From MED-G105 sp039814575 (lineage in GTDB: Bacteria > Pseudomonadota > Alphaproteobacteria > Caulobacterales > Parvularculaceae): a stretch of DNA of 64,000 nucleotides. The stretch is from NCBI GenBank assembly GCA_039814575.1, contig JBCCAY010000020.1, positions 7,165 to 71,164 of the forward strand, read 5' to 3'. Position 1 is the stretch's first letter. Every line of letters begins with the position of its first letter. Positions 42,827 through 51,240 of this stretch are shown in pieces. The position numbers and the translations under genes are program-made. The notes below the pieces were generated by a model. That model had not been told where the DNA came from and searched no databases. It was given only the letters and a program-made list of their open reading frames with translations.

Positions 42827-43056
42827 GTTTCGTTTCTGGGAGATTTTTGGCGATTGACCGCCGTACCGTCCTCAAAAGGGGACTGGACGTCGTTCCACGC
42901 TGGGTTTATGGCCGAGGAATCGGCTGCGACTTTTTTCCCCGCGCTTGCGATCATTTGCGGTGGTGCGTAAACGAGCCGAAACGCTTATACCCCGACTAAC
43001 CAAAAACGATATGCGCCGCCGATTGGCCATATCGCGCGAACCAAGGATAACCGCTA

Positions 43057-44238
43057 ATGACGACGTCCCGTCGCTCGGCCTTCGCCGCTCTTGCTTCCGC
43101 TTTCGCCAGCGCCGCTGCCTTCGCTGGGACGGCTATGGCTCAAGAATCCAGCTCGCAAGTCTCAGGCGATGCGCCCTTTCACGCGGACAACGGCATCGCC
43201 ATGTTGCCGGCGCAATCGGCGTTAGCCACCGAGGTGCATTTTTTCCATAACGCCGTGCTGATGCCGATCATTACGGTGATCAGCGTTTTTGTGCTGTTGC
43301 TCTTGGTCTGGGTGGTTTTCAGATACAACGCCAAGGCAAACCCGGTCCCGAAGAAATTCAGTCATAACACGCTGATCGAGATTATCTGGACCGGCGTGCC
43401 GATCCTCATTCTTCTCTACATCGCCCTTTTTTCGTTCGATCTACTTTACAAAGAAGACGTGACGCCGGACGGCAAGCGGGCCGTCATCGCGGCGGACGGC
43501 GCCACGACGGAATTCGCCATCGCCAACGATTTCGCCTCGCCGAAACGCATGGCGACGAGATTAGAGCATGTACAGGTTTTTGTAACCACAGGCGGCGAGC
43601 GCGCGAAACTGTCAAAACGGTCCTATGACGTCGCCGGGCTCGGCGAGCCAGAGGTTACCGTAACACTGAGCGACGCGCCGGCGGCGGGGTCGACGGTTGA
43701 AATCCATGCCGGCCGCACGCTTGTCGGCCGCGGCGACAACCGAGAAATCGCCTTGGCGCCGACGATGACGTTGAAAGTAAATGGTTATCAGTGGGGGTGG
43801 AGCTATGCTTACCCCGACTTTGGCGACTTCGAATACGCCTCCAACATGCTGCCGGAAGAGAAAACGTCCGAACGGCTTTATCGATTGGCGGTGGACAATA
43901 ATGTCGTCGTTCCTGTCGGTGAAACGATCCGTGTCACGACGACGGCGAGTGATGTGATTCACTCGTGGGCGATGCCGAACTTCACGCTGAAAATCGACGC
44001 GGTTCCCGGGCGGATCAACGAAACTTGGTTCAAAGCCGACCGCGAAGGCCTTTTTTACGGTCAGTGCTCTGAGATTTGCGGCGTCAAACACTCCTTCATG
44101 CCCATCGCCGTGGAAGTTGTCTCCCGCGAGAAGTTTGAAGCGTGGGTCGATGAGCAGCGGGCGTTCGCGGGCATGGAGCCGATGTTTAAGGAAAATCTAG
44201 AACGGTACGCTGCGGCGCGCCAAGAACCAAAAGAGTAA
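43057..44238 (+). CDS. ctaC: cytochrome c oxidase subunit II
   Basis: A 393-residue CuA-binding subunit. It has a signal peptide (residues 1-29), two membrane helices (~64-88 and 105-130) and the CuA site: His302 (VIHSWAMP), then Cys337, Glu339, Cys341, His345 and Met348 in GQCSEICGVKHSFMP. Between helix 2 and the CuA cupredoxin domain there is an extra ~75-100 residue stretch (about 135-235) absent from standard subunit II, and the aromatic electron-entry patch reads GYQWGWSY where QWYW is usual. It starts the oxidase cluster, with AAGGA 8 bases before ATG. Confidence 0.94.
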   Translation: MTTSRRSAFAALASAFASAAAFAGTAMAQESSSQVSGDAPFHADNGIAMLPAQSALATEVHFFHNAVLMPIITVISVFVLLLLVWVVFRYNAKANPVPKKFSHNTLIEIIWTGVPILILLYIALFSFDLLYKEDVTPDGKRAVIAADGATTEFAIANDFASPKRMATRLEHVQVFVTTGGERAKLSKRSYDVAGLGEPEVTVTLSDAPAAGSTVEIHAGRTLVGRGDNREIALAPTMTLKVNGYQWGWSYAYPDFGDFEYASNMLPEEKTSERLYRLAVDNNVVVPVGETIRVTTTASDVIHSWAMPNFTLKIDAVPGRINETWFKADREGLFYGQCSEICGVKHSFMPIAVEVVSREKFEAWVDEQRAFAGMEPMFKENLERYAAARQEPKE

Positions 44239-44367
44239 TTAGGCCTGGGTGATTGGTATTGCCGGCGCTAGACGCATCCATCAGCGCCTGAAAAGACCGG
44301 ACCTATTTAAAGACGCAACTGAAGCCGCGCTTGTGGCGCGACGAGAGACGAAGACGGGACTGATAAA

Positions 44368-46041
44368 ATGGCTGACACAGCGGTAGAGGGCCAAGCGCAC
44401 GGCCACGGGGATGAACATGACCACGTGCCGTCTTTTTGGGTTCGATGGTTCTTTTCGACGAACCATAAAGACATCGGCACGCTGTACCTGATCTTTGCGA
44501 TCCTCGCCGGCATTATCGGCGGCGCGATGTCGGGTCTGATGCGGCTGGAGCTTGCCGAGCCGGGCGTCACCGTCCTCACGCAGTTCACTGGCGGCGATCT
44601 GACAGCGGCGGCGAACTTCTATAATGTTCTCATCACCTATCACGGCCTCATCATGATCTTCTTCATGGTGATGCCGGCGATGATCGGCGGCTTCGGTAAT
44701 TGGTTCGTGCCCATCATGATCGGTGCGCCGGATATGGCGTTTCCGCGCATGAACAATATTTCGTTCTGGCTCTATGGTGCCTCAGGCATTTTGATCACGT
44801 TGTCATTGTTTGTGCCGGGCTATGGTACGCAGATCGGCTTTGGCGGCGGCTGGGTGCTGTATCCGCCCCTTTCATCGAATGCCGGCAGTCCGGGACCAGC
44901 GATGGATTTGCTAATCCTGTCGCTGCACCTGGCGGGTGCATCGTCGATTTTGGGCGCCATCAACTTCATCACGACGATTTTCAATATGCGTGCGCCTGGC
45001 ATGACGCTGCACAAAATGCCGCTTTTTGCGTGGGCCGTGCTCGTGACCGCGTTCTTGCTGGTTCTATCCCTGCCGGTGCTCGCCGCGGCGATCACCATGC
45101 TATTGACCGACCGGAATTTCGGCACGTCTTTCTTTGACGCGTCCGGCGGCGGCGATCCGCTGCTTTACCAGCACCTGTTCTGGTTCTTCGGCCATCCGGA
45201 AGTCTACATTCTCATCCTTCCGGGTTTCGGCATCATCTCCCACATCGTTTCGACCTTCTCTAAGAAGCCGATCTTCGGCTATCTCGGCATGGCCTACGCC
45301 ATGGTGGCGATCGGTTTTGTCGGCTTCATCGTTTGGGCCCACCACATGTATACGGTCGGTCTCAGCGTGAATATGAAGGCCTACTTCGTAGCGGCGACGA
45401 TGGTCATCGCCGTGCCGACGGGCATTAAGATCTTCTCATGGATCGCCACCATGTGGGGCGGCTCAATTGAGTTCAAAACGCCGATGCTGTGGGCGGTCGG
45501 TTTTATCTTCTTGTTCACCGTCGGCGGCGTTACGGGCGTTGTGCTCGCCAATGCCGGCATCGATCATTATATGCACGACACGTATTATGTTGTGGCGCAC
45601 TTCCATTATGTGCTGTCGCTTGGCGCTGTGTTCGCCATTTTCGCCGGCTGGTATTACTGGTTCGGCAAAATGACGGGCAAAGAATATCGCGAATGGCTGG
45701 GCGCTTTGCATTTCTGGGTCATGTTTATCGGCGTGAACCTCATCTTCTTCCCGCAGCACTTCTTAGGATTGCAAGGCATGCCGCGGCGTTACCTCGACTA
45801 TCCGGAAGGCTTTGCGCTCTATAACCAAATTTCGACCTACGGCTATTATGTCATGGTGGTGAGTATGCTGATCTTCGCCTATGCGATGTTCGACGCCTTC
45901 TTCGTCTATCGGAAGAAAGCCGCCGCGAACCCGTGGGGCGAGGGCGCCACGACGCTGGAATGGACCTTGCCGTCCCCGCCGCCGTTCCACCAATTCAACG
46001 AGCTGCCGCGCTTCGACAAAGGCGACGCCAAAGCCTTCTAG
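44368..46041 (+). CDS. ctaD: cytochrome c oxidase subunit I
   Basis: A 557-residue heme-copper oxidase core of the aa3 type. Twelve membrane helices are predicted; key motifs include YHGLIMIFFMVMPAMIGGFGNW (heme a His), HPEVYILILPGFG (CuB His and cross-linked Tyr, the His-Pro-Glu-Val-Tyr motif), WAHHMYTVG (the two CuB His), and HDTYYVVAHFHYV (heme a and a3 His). It reduces O2 to water and pumps protons. It follows ctaC after 129 bases and ends in a strong terminator at 46063. Confidence 0.97.
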   Translation: MADTAVEGQAHGHGDEHDHVPSFWVRWFFSTNHKDIGTLYLIFAILAGIIGGAMSGLMRLELAEPGVTVLTQFTGGDLTAAANFYNVLITYHGLIMIFFMVMPAMIGGFGNWFVPIMIGAPDMAFPRMNNISFWLYGASGILITLSLFVPGYGTQIGFGGGWVLYPPLSSNAGSPGPAMDLLILSLHLAGASSILGAINFITTIFNMRAPGMTLHKMPLFAWAVLVTAFLLVLSLPVLAAAITMLLTDRNFGTSFFDASGGGDPLLYQHLFWFFGHPEVYILILPGFGIISHIVSTFSKKPIFGYLGMAYAMVAIGFVGFIVWAHHMYTVGLSVNMKAYFVAATMVIAVPTGIKIFSWIATMWGGSIEFKTPMLWAVGFIFLFTVGGVTGVVLANAGIDHYMHDTYYVVAHFHYVLSLGAVFAIFAGWYYWFGKMTGKEYREWLGALHFWVMFIGVNLIFFPQHFLGLQGMPRRYLDYPEGFALYNQISTYGYYVMVVSMLIFAYAMFDAFFVYRKKAAANPWGEGATTLEWTLPSPPPFHQFNELPRFDKGDAKAF

Positions 46042-46062
46042 CGACGTGTTCTAACCAATGAC

Positions 46063-46098
46063 AAAAAGCCTGGATGTATACTGCATCCGGGCTTTTTT
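46063..46098 (+). terminator. terminator after ctaD
   Basis: AAAAAGCC-T-GGATG pairs with CATCC-G-GGC-TTTTTT around a TATACTG loop, beginning 22 bases after the ctaD stop. Confidence 0.9.
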
Positions 46099-46244
46099 GC
46101 GTTTTAACGTCTTGGCGTCTTTGTTTTTGCTGCGCCGCAGCGCGTTACGGCTTTGATAGGGCGTCAGGCCGTTTCCGAGCGAGATGGGTGAGAACGCCCG
46201 CGGCGTTTCACCTGTTAGGGATCTTGCAGGCGCTGTTTAGAACG

Positions 46245-46268
46245 GGTTAACTTTGGTTAACGGTAAAC
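46245..46268. promoter_or_regulatory. phased GGTTAAC repeats upstream of unknown membrane protein gene
   Basis: GGTTAAC at 46245-46251 and 46255-46261, then GGTAAAC at 46262-46268. TTAA-N6-TTAA resembles a CtrA-type site (consensus spacing is usually 7). It is 106 bases before the start codon of the next gene. The remainder of the 332-bp gap after ctaD shows no gene. Confidence 0.35.
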
Positions 46269-46373
46269 GCTGCCGTTTTAATGGGCGGCGAAAATATGGT
46301 GCGGGGTTTGTCTCCGCACGTTTTCGCTAGAAAGCAGCCGGAAGGCCTCCGGTTGCAGGCTGGAGGGGCATTC

Positions 46374-46742
46374 ATGGCGCAATCACTACTCAACGACGTC
46401 ATCGGCGTTATTCAAAACGTATTTCTCGGCGGCGATCTCGTATCGCTTTTAATTGCTTTCGGATCGGTCTTGGTGGCCGGGCTCGCGATGCAGCGCGCTG
46501 TGCAATTGGTCGGCATGACCGCCATGGCTTTGATTCTGTTTATCCTCGCATCCGCTGGACGGGCTGTTTTTGGTGGACCGGCCCCTGAAGGCTCCTCCGT
46601 CAGCGGTCGCGCGGTCGGCCAATTTGAAACCGGATGGGTGGATCTGATGGGGATGCAAGCAGGCGCTATCCTCGCCTATTTCCTCGCGTTCATGGTGCTT
46701 ATTCTGGTGCTGTTCGTCGTTAAGTCGATCGTCGCGCGCTAA
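46374..46742 (+). CDS. unknown three-helix membrane protein between ctaD and ctaB
   Basis: A 122-residue protein, not recognised. Helices are at about 21-45 (LVSLLIAFGSVLVAGLAMQRAV), 47-66 (LVGMTAMALILFILASAGRAV) and 95-121 (MQAGAILAYFLAFMVLILVLFVVKSI), with a polar loop containing Gly/Pro/Ser and GQFETGWVDL. The ATG at 46374 has GGAGGGG 7 bases upstream. It is a single-gene unit: a terminator precedes it (46063) and another follows (46798). Its place between ctaD and the heme O synthase gene suggests, but does not show, a link with the oxidase. Confidence 0.7.
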   Translation: MAQSLLNDVIGVIQNVFLGGDLVSLLIAFGSVLVAGLAMQRAVQLVGMTAMALILFILASAGRAVFGGPAPEGSSVSGRAVGQFETGWVDLMGMQAGAILAYFLAFMVLILVLFVVKSIVAR

Positions 46743-46797
46743 TCCGACCGCCTTATCTTCAAGGCGTATCGTTAATTTCGGATCCGTTCCGATGCTT

Positions 46798-46824
46798 AAA
46801 AGGCTGTCTCTTTCGGCCTTTTTT
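46798..46824 (+). terminator. terminator after the unknown membrane protein gene
   Basis: AAAAGGC and GCCTTTT pair around TGTCTCTTTCG, with six T at the end, 55 bases after the gene. Confidence 0.8.
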
Positions 46825-46914
46825 GCTCGGACGGCCATTAGCCGCACGCGTTTAACTGTAAAGGGGCGCGGGCGCCACTTTCGTTTTGCCGGCGATTAGG
46901 CCATATCAAGCGCC

Positions 46915-47883
46915 ATGACGACCGCTCTCGATAATGCCGGCCTTTCCGCCGCCGTCGCCGACGACAACGCTGTTAGCCCACACGCTTCTGAGCTTGCGGG
47001 GCCTGGCGATTATGTCGACCTCTTGAAACCCCGCGTTATGTCATTGGTGGTGTTCACCGCCCTTGTAGGCATGATCGCCGCCTATGCGTCTCTCGACGCT
47101 GCCGCTGTCGCATTGCATCCGGCTCTCGCCGGTGTTGCGCTGTTGGCGATCGCTGTGGGCGCTGGCGCGTCCGGCGCGCTCAATATGTGGTGGGATGCGG
47201 ACATCGACCGGGTGATGGCGCGCACCGCAACGCGGCCGATCCCCATGGGGCGCGTGCCGAGCGCTGAAGCCGCAGCTTTCGGCGGCGCGTTGTCGGCGCT
47301 CTCTGTGGCGCTTCTCGCATTGGCGACGAACTATGTGGCGGCGGGGCTCCTCGCGTTCACAATCTTCTTTTACGTCGTCATTTATTCCATGTGGTTGAAG
47401 CGCTCGACGCCGCAAAACATCGTCATTGGCGGCGCCGCGGGCGCGCTGCCGCCGGTGGTGGCGTGGGCGGCGATCACCGGCGCGGCGCCGGTTGACGCTT
47501 GGATTTTATTCGCAATTATTTTCCTCTGGACGCCGCCGCACTTTTGGGCGCTGGCGTTGCGGCGGAGCGCTGATTATGAACGCGCCGCCGTGCCGATGCT
47601 GCCCATTGTCGAGGGCGATGCGGCGACCCGCCGGCAAATATTCGCCTATTCATTAGCCCTCGCCGTTGTTGGTGTCGCGCCCTTCGTTACGGGGCTCGGC
47701 GGCGTCTTTTATACACTTGTCGCGCTAGGGTTCGGCGCCCGGTTTGTGTGGCACGGGTTCGCCGTCCTCAATGAGCCCGCCGGCGAATCAAAGCGCGCCA
47801 TGGCGTTATTTAAGTTCTCGATCCTCTATCTCTTCGTTCTGTTTGCCGCGATGCTGATCGAGAAAACCGTCGCGCTGTTCTGA
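46915..47883 (+). CDS. ctaB: protoheme IX farnesyltransferase (heme O synthase)
   Basis: A 322-residue UbiA-type prenyltransferase that makes heme O from heme b for the aa3 oxidase. It has the Asp-rich motif NMWWDADIDRVMARTATRPIP near residue 96-113 and a second YSMWLKRSTPQNIVIGGAAGALPPV, plus about nine hydrophobic helices. The first 30 residues are polar. It lies 31 bases after an AT-rich stretch without a clear ribosome site, then feeds into the coxF-like gene. Confidence 0.95.
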   Translation: MTTALDNAGLSAAVADDNAVSPHASELAGPGDYVDLLKPRVMSLVVFTALVGMIAAYASLDAAAVALHPALAGVALLAIAVGAGASGALNMWWDADIDRVMARTATRPIPMGRVPSAEAAAFGGALSALSVALLALATNYVAAGLLAFTIFFYVVIYSMWLKRSTPQNIVIGGAAGALPPVVAWAAITGAAPVDAWILFAIIFLWTPPHFWALALRRSADYERAAVPMLPIVEGDAATRRQIFAYSLALAVVGVAPFVTGLGGVFYTLVALGFGARFVWHGFAVLNEPAGESKRAMALFKFSILYLFVLFAAMLIEKTVALF

Positions 47884-47943
47884 CGATCGCCAGCGCTTCA
47901 AGGTCGAAGCGCGCTGATGATTGAAAAGTGGTGATTGAAAACC

Positions 47944-48072
47944 ATGAATGAGAATGAACTGAAGCAACGCAACCGACGCAACCTCGCCATCGCGCTTGGC
48001 GTCGTTGGGTTCATCATTGTCATTTACCTAGTAACATTCTTACGGATCAGCAGCTCCGTTGCGTCTGGGTGA
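47944..48072 (+). CDS. CoxF-like small cytochrome oxidase cluster membrane protein
   Basis: A 42-residue single-span protein (MNENELKQRNRRNLAIALGV..., helix at about 15-32: IALGVVGFIIVIYLVTFL). Tiny genes of this kind, called CoxF, lie between ctaB and ctaG in many alphaproteobacterial oxidase operons. The start ATG follows ATTGAAAACC, and 60 bases separate it from ctaB; ctaG starts 7 bases after its stop. It is too short to be found by length alone, but position, charge distribution and tight spacing all fit. Confidence 0.8.
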   Translation: MNENELKQRNRRNLAIALGVVGFIIVIYLVTFLRISSSVASG

Positions 48073-48079
48073 CGTCGTT

Positions 48080-48676
48080 ATGACGCTTCGTTCCGACCAA
48101 ACCGGCGCTTCGCCCGACGGCGACATTCAGCGCAAAAACCAACAAACCGCTACGCGCGTTGTCGCTGTCGTTGTCGGCATGGTCGGGCTCGCCTTCGCGT
48201 CGGTGCCGGCCTACAAAGTTTTTTGCCAGGTCACCGGTTGGGGCGGCACGACGCAGCGCGCCGAAGCAAACGACAGCCGCGTTATCGACCGTAAAATAAC
48301 CGTTCGCTTCGACGGCACGGTGGAGCGCGCGCTGCCCTGGCGCTTTAAACCGGCGCAACAAAGCCAAACCCTGAAGGTCGGAGAGACGGGGCTCGCCTTC
48401 TATGAGGCGGAAAACCTCTCTGACAAACCGATTACCGGCCAGGCGACCTTCAATGTCTCACCGGCTAAAGCGGGCGTTTATTTCAGCAAGGTCGAGTGCT
48501 TTTGCTTCACCGAGCAGGTTCTGCAACCGGGCGAAAAAGTCTCCATGCCCGTAACGTATTTCGTCGATCCGGCCATCGCCGAGGATGACAATCTCTCTGA
48601 GGTGGAGACGGTGACGCTCGCATACACGTTTTTCCGCTGGGATGACGACGAAACGGAGCTTGCCAGCGCTGAATAA
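48080..48676 (+). CDS. ctaG: cytochrome c oxidase assembly protein CtaG/Cox11
   Basis: A 198-residue copper chaperone that metallates CuB. It has an N-terminal membrane anchor (VVAVVVGMVGLAFASVPAYKVFCQVTG), then the conserved KVECFCFTEQ with the copper-binding Cys pair, the LQPGEKVSMPVTYFVDP stretch and TVTLAYTFF. The ATG at 48080 is used because translation from an earlier in-frame ATG gives only seven extra residues and overlaps the coxF-like stop region. Likely cotranscribed with ctaB and the coxF-like gene. Confidence 0.94.
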   Translation: MTLRSDQTGASPDGDIQRKNQQTATRVVAVVVGMVGLAFASVPAYKVFCQVTGWGGTTQRAEANDSRVIDRKITVRFDGTVERALPWRFKPAQQSQTLKVGETGLAFYEAENLSDKPITGQATFNVSPAKAGVYFSKVECFCFTEQVLQPGEKVSMPVTYFVDPAIAEDDNLSEVETVTLAYTFFRWDDDETELASAE

Positions 48677-48872
48677 CGGTGTCGCAGCCGGGCTGGCGCT
48701 TGCGATTTCTCAACGGAAACCAGCTTTAATTCGAAATTCGTGGAAAATGCGGCGGATTGGCGCGCTATGGATGTGTTTGGATGGTTGGTATCCGGCGCAG
48801 TCGGCGTTATAGAGCGCGGTAAAGATGCGCAAAGGCGCGCAACAACAAAGAACGAAGTCTTCGAGGTGAGCA

Positions 48873-49859
48873 ATGGCGGGCGCTGAAGTCAAACACGATT
48901 ATCATTTGGTCAATCCGTCCCCGTGGCCGCTCGTTGGCTCGCTGACCGCGGCGCTGATGATGATCGGCGCGGTGATGTGGATGAAATCCGGGCCCGGTGA
49001 ATGCGGTATTCTCATCGGCGGCAAGGCGCCGGGGGGCGGAGAGTGCGCGGCGAAAGGCCTTCAGCTCTCTGGAAACTGGTTGTTCCTGATCGGCTTCACC
49101 GGTGTTCTTGTAACAATGATTGGCTGGTGGCGCGATGTCATCCGCGAGAGCCTCAATAGCGAAAACACTAAACTCGTGATTCGCCTGGGTCTGCGCTACG
49201 GCATGGTCTTGTTCATTGCATCGGAAGTGATGTTCTTCGCCGGCTGGTTCTGGGCGTTCTTTGGCGCGGCCTTGTTCCCCGCCGCTGGCGATCCGATCTT
49301 GCTGACGGACGGCACGCAAATGCTGAACTTCGCAGGCGATCCCGCCTTTGGCGGCAATGACGGGCGCGTCCATGCAACGGGCGGCGTCTGGCCGCCGCAG
49401 GATGTGGCGCCGTTGTCTCCTTGGGGCCTGCCATTGATCAACACGCTGATCTTGCTGCTATCGGGCACGACGGTCACGTGGGCGCACCATGCCGTGCTGC
49501 ATAACGACAAATCGGGCCTCGTTCAGGGCCTTGTCGTGACCATCCTACTCGGCTTGGTTTTCACCTTCTTCCAATACCTTGAGTATTATGAAGCGCTGCA
49601 TTTGGAGATGTTCAAATTCTCCGGCGGCGGCATTTACGGCGCATCGTTCTTTATGGCGACGGGCTTCCACGGCCTGCACGTTATTATCGGCACAGTCTTT
49701 TTGATCGTTTGCCTGTTCCGGGCGCTCGCCGGTCACTTTACGGCCGACCGGCATTTCGGCTTTGAATGCGCCGCTTGGTATTGGCACTTTGTCGACGTCG
49801 TATGGCTGTTTTTGTTCGCCTTCATCTACGTTCTCGGCAATCAAGGATTGCTGTCTTAA
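48873..49859 (+). CDS. ctaE: cytochrome c oxidase subunit III
   Basis: A 328-residue subunit, longer than the ~265-300 of most homologues. Family marks are HDYHLVNPSPWPL, WWRDVIRES, SEVMFFAGWFWAFFGAAL, WPPQDVAPLSPWGLPLINTLILLLSGTTVTWAHHA and HFGFECAAWYWHFVDVVWLFLF. The extra length falls in two loops: a Cys-containing one at about 41-66 (GECGILIGGKAPGGGECAA) and another at 140-170 (DGTQMLNFAGDPAFGGNDG). The ATG has GAGGTGA 5-6 bases before it. A 196-bp gap follows ctaG. Confidence 0.95.
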   Translation: MAGAEVKHDYHLVNPSPWPLVGSLTAALMMIGAVMWMKSGPGECGILIGGKAPGGGECAAKGLQLSGNWLFLIGFTGVLVTMIGWWRDVIRESLNSENTKLVIRLGLRYGMVLFIASEVMFFAGWFWAFFGAALFPAAGDPILLTDGTQMLNFAGDPAFGGNDGRVHATGGVWPPQDVAPLSPWGLPLINTLILLLSGTTVTWAHHAVLHNDKSGLVQGLVVTILLGLVFTFFQYLEYYEALHLEMFKFSGGGIYGASFFMATGFHGLHVIIGTVFLIVCLFRALAGHFTADRHFGFECAAWYWHFVDVVWLFLFAFIYVLGNQGLLS

Positions 49860-49889
49860 GCGCACGCAAATAGGAGCGGCGGCGAAAGC

Positions 49890-50258
49890 ATGGCTTATTA
49901 TCCGCCGGTTTCTCCTTATGCTGCGGGGCTCGCCTGCAAGTGCCCGCGGTGCGGCCAAGGGAGGCTTTACGAGACCTATCTCGGCCTTAAAGAGTCTTGC
50001 GATGCCTGCGGACTAAACTACGCCAAGGCCGACCCCGGCGACGGCCCGGCCGTTTTTGTTATTTTCATTGTCGGTTTCATCGCTGTGGCGCTCGCCTTCG
50101 TCGCCCGCTTTTCGTGGGGGTGGTCGATCCCCGCGGCGTTCGGCGTTTCCGCCAGTGCGACAATTGCCTTGATCCTCCTTATGTTGCGCCCCCTGAAGGC
50201 GACGCTTATTGCGCTGCAGTTTCGCAATAAGGCCGAGGAAGGCCGCCCCGAAGGATGA
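49890..50258 (+). CDS. DUF983 membrane protein
   Basis: A 122-residue protein with an N-terminal zinc-ribbon-like CKCPRCGQG...CDACG and two membrane helices near 52-73 (VFVIFIVGFIAVALAFVARF) and 78-97. DUF983 genes lie in cytochrome oxidase clusters next to SURF1 in many alphaproteobacteria and are thought to help assembly. Its last codon overlaps the SURF1 start (ATGA), so the two are translationally coupled. Confidence 0.92.
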   Translation: MAYYPPVSPYAAGLACKCPRCGQGRLYETYLGLKESCDACGLNYAKADPGDGPAVFVIFIVGFIAVALAFVARFSWGWSIPAAFGVSASATIALILLMLRPLKATLIALQFRNKAEEGRPEG

Positions 50259-51019
50259 GTGGGCAAGGCCGCGGCGTCATTGCACGGATAATTGCAAGCC
50301 CGGTGCGGCTTGTCGCTGTGCTGACAGCGACGGCGATTTTGCTCAGCCTCGGGAATTGGCAATTGCACCGCCTCGACTGGAAGCGCGATCTTATCGCCAA
50401 GTCTGAAGCGCGGGTGGCGAGTGCGCCGCTTCCGTTTGGTGAGGTTTTCACCGCATGGCGTGACGGCGCCGATCAAGATTATCAGCCCGTGGCGCTCAAA
50501 GGCGTCTATCGCCATGATGCAGAAGCCCATGTGTTCGGCACCTATGACGGCCGGCCGGGCTATTATGTGTTCACCCCGCTCGTTCTCTCAAGGGCGCAAG
50601 ACGACGCCTCGCGCGTTGTTCCTGGCGTTGTTTACGTTAATCGCGGTTTTGCGCCCCAGACCTTTAAAGACGCTGGCGCGCGGGAAGAGGGGTTAGTGTC
50701 CGGCGTTGTCAGCGTCGCCGGTTTGTTCCGCGCCCCGGAAACGACAGGCGGTCTCGCCGGCGCGTTGCGCCCTGCAAATGATCTGAACGCCAATGTTTGG
50801 CATATCCGCGATCCCGCGATGTTCGCTGCTGACGCTGGGCTTGAGGCCGCGCCTGTCTATATCGATAGTTTTGGGACGGAGAATAACGCCGCCTGGCCGA
50901 AAGGCGGCGTAACGCGGCTTTCTTTCTCCAACCGCCATTTTGAGTATGCGTTGACCTGGTTCGGCCTCGCCGGCGCGCTCTGGGCGGTGTTTTTGGCCTA
51001 CGCGTTTACGCGGCGTTGA
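50255..51019 (+). CDS. SURF1 family cytochrome oxidase biogenesis protein
   Basis: A 254-residue SURF1 protein with membrane helices at both ends (LVAVLTATAILLSLGNWQLHRLDWKRDLI at 18-46 and ALTWFGLAGALWAVFLAYAF at 231-250). The conserved LGNWQLHRLDWK, GVVYVNRGFAPQ and NRHFEYALTWFGLA blocks are present. SURF1 aids heme a insertion into subunit I. It overlaps the DUF983 gene by 4 bases (start ATG within ATGA) and ends the oxidase cluster. Confidence 0.93.
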   Translation: MSGQGRGVIARIIASPVRLVAVLTATAILLSLGNWQLHRLDWKRDLIAKSEARVASAPLPFGEVFTAWRDGADQDYQPVALKGVYRHDAEAHVFGTYDGRPGYYVFTPLVLSRAQDDASRVVPGVVYVNRGFAPQTFKDAGAREEGLVSGVVSVAGLFRAPETTGGLAGALRPANDLNANVWHIRDPAMFAADAGLEAAPVYIDSFGTENNAAWPKGGVTRLSFSNRHFEYALTWFGLAGALWAVFLAYAFTRR

Positions 51020-51059
51020 ACTCTATGCTTTCGATGGCTGTGTGCGCTTTCGCCCTTTT

Positions 51060-51160
51060 CCATCCTTCGAGACGCGAGACTTACGTCTCGCTCCTCAGGA
51101 TGAGGGGGCTGGAAGTCCTCATCCTGAGGAGGGCGCGTCAGCGTCCGTCTCGAAGGATGG
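51060..51160. repeat. 101-bp REP-like palindromic element
   Basis: Outer arms CCATCCTTCGAGACG (51060-51074) and CGTCTCGAAGGATGG (51146-51160) are exactly complementary; inner arms CTCCTCAGGATGAGG and CCTCATCCTGAGGAG pair too. It lies in the convergent gap between SURF1 and the NlpC/P60 gene. This CCTTCGAGACG...CCTCAGGATGAGG layout is a repeat family known from many alphaproteobacterial genomes. Confidence 0.85.
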
Positions 51161-51240
51161 AAATAGGCTCTCTCCGCATCAAGAGGATGCCTGCATAGAA
51201 ATCTTTACGCTTATTTCCAGGCGATGAACGCACTTCTAGT

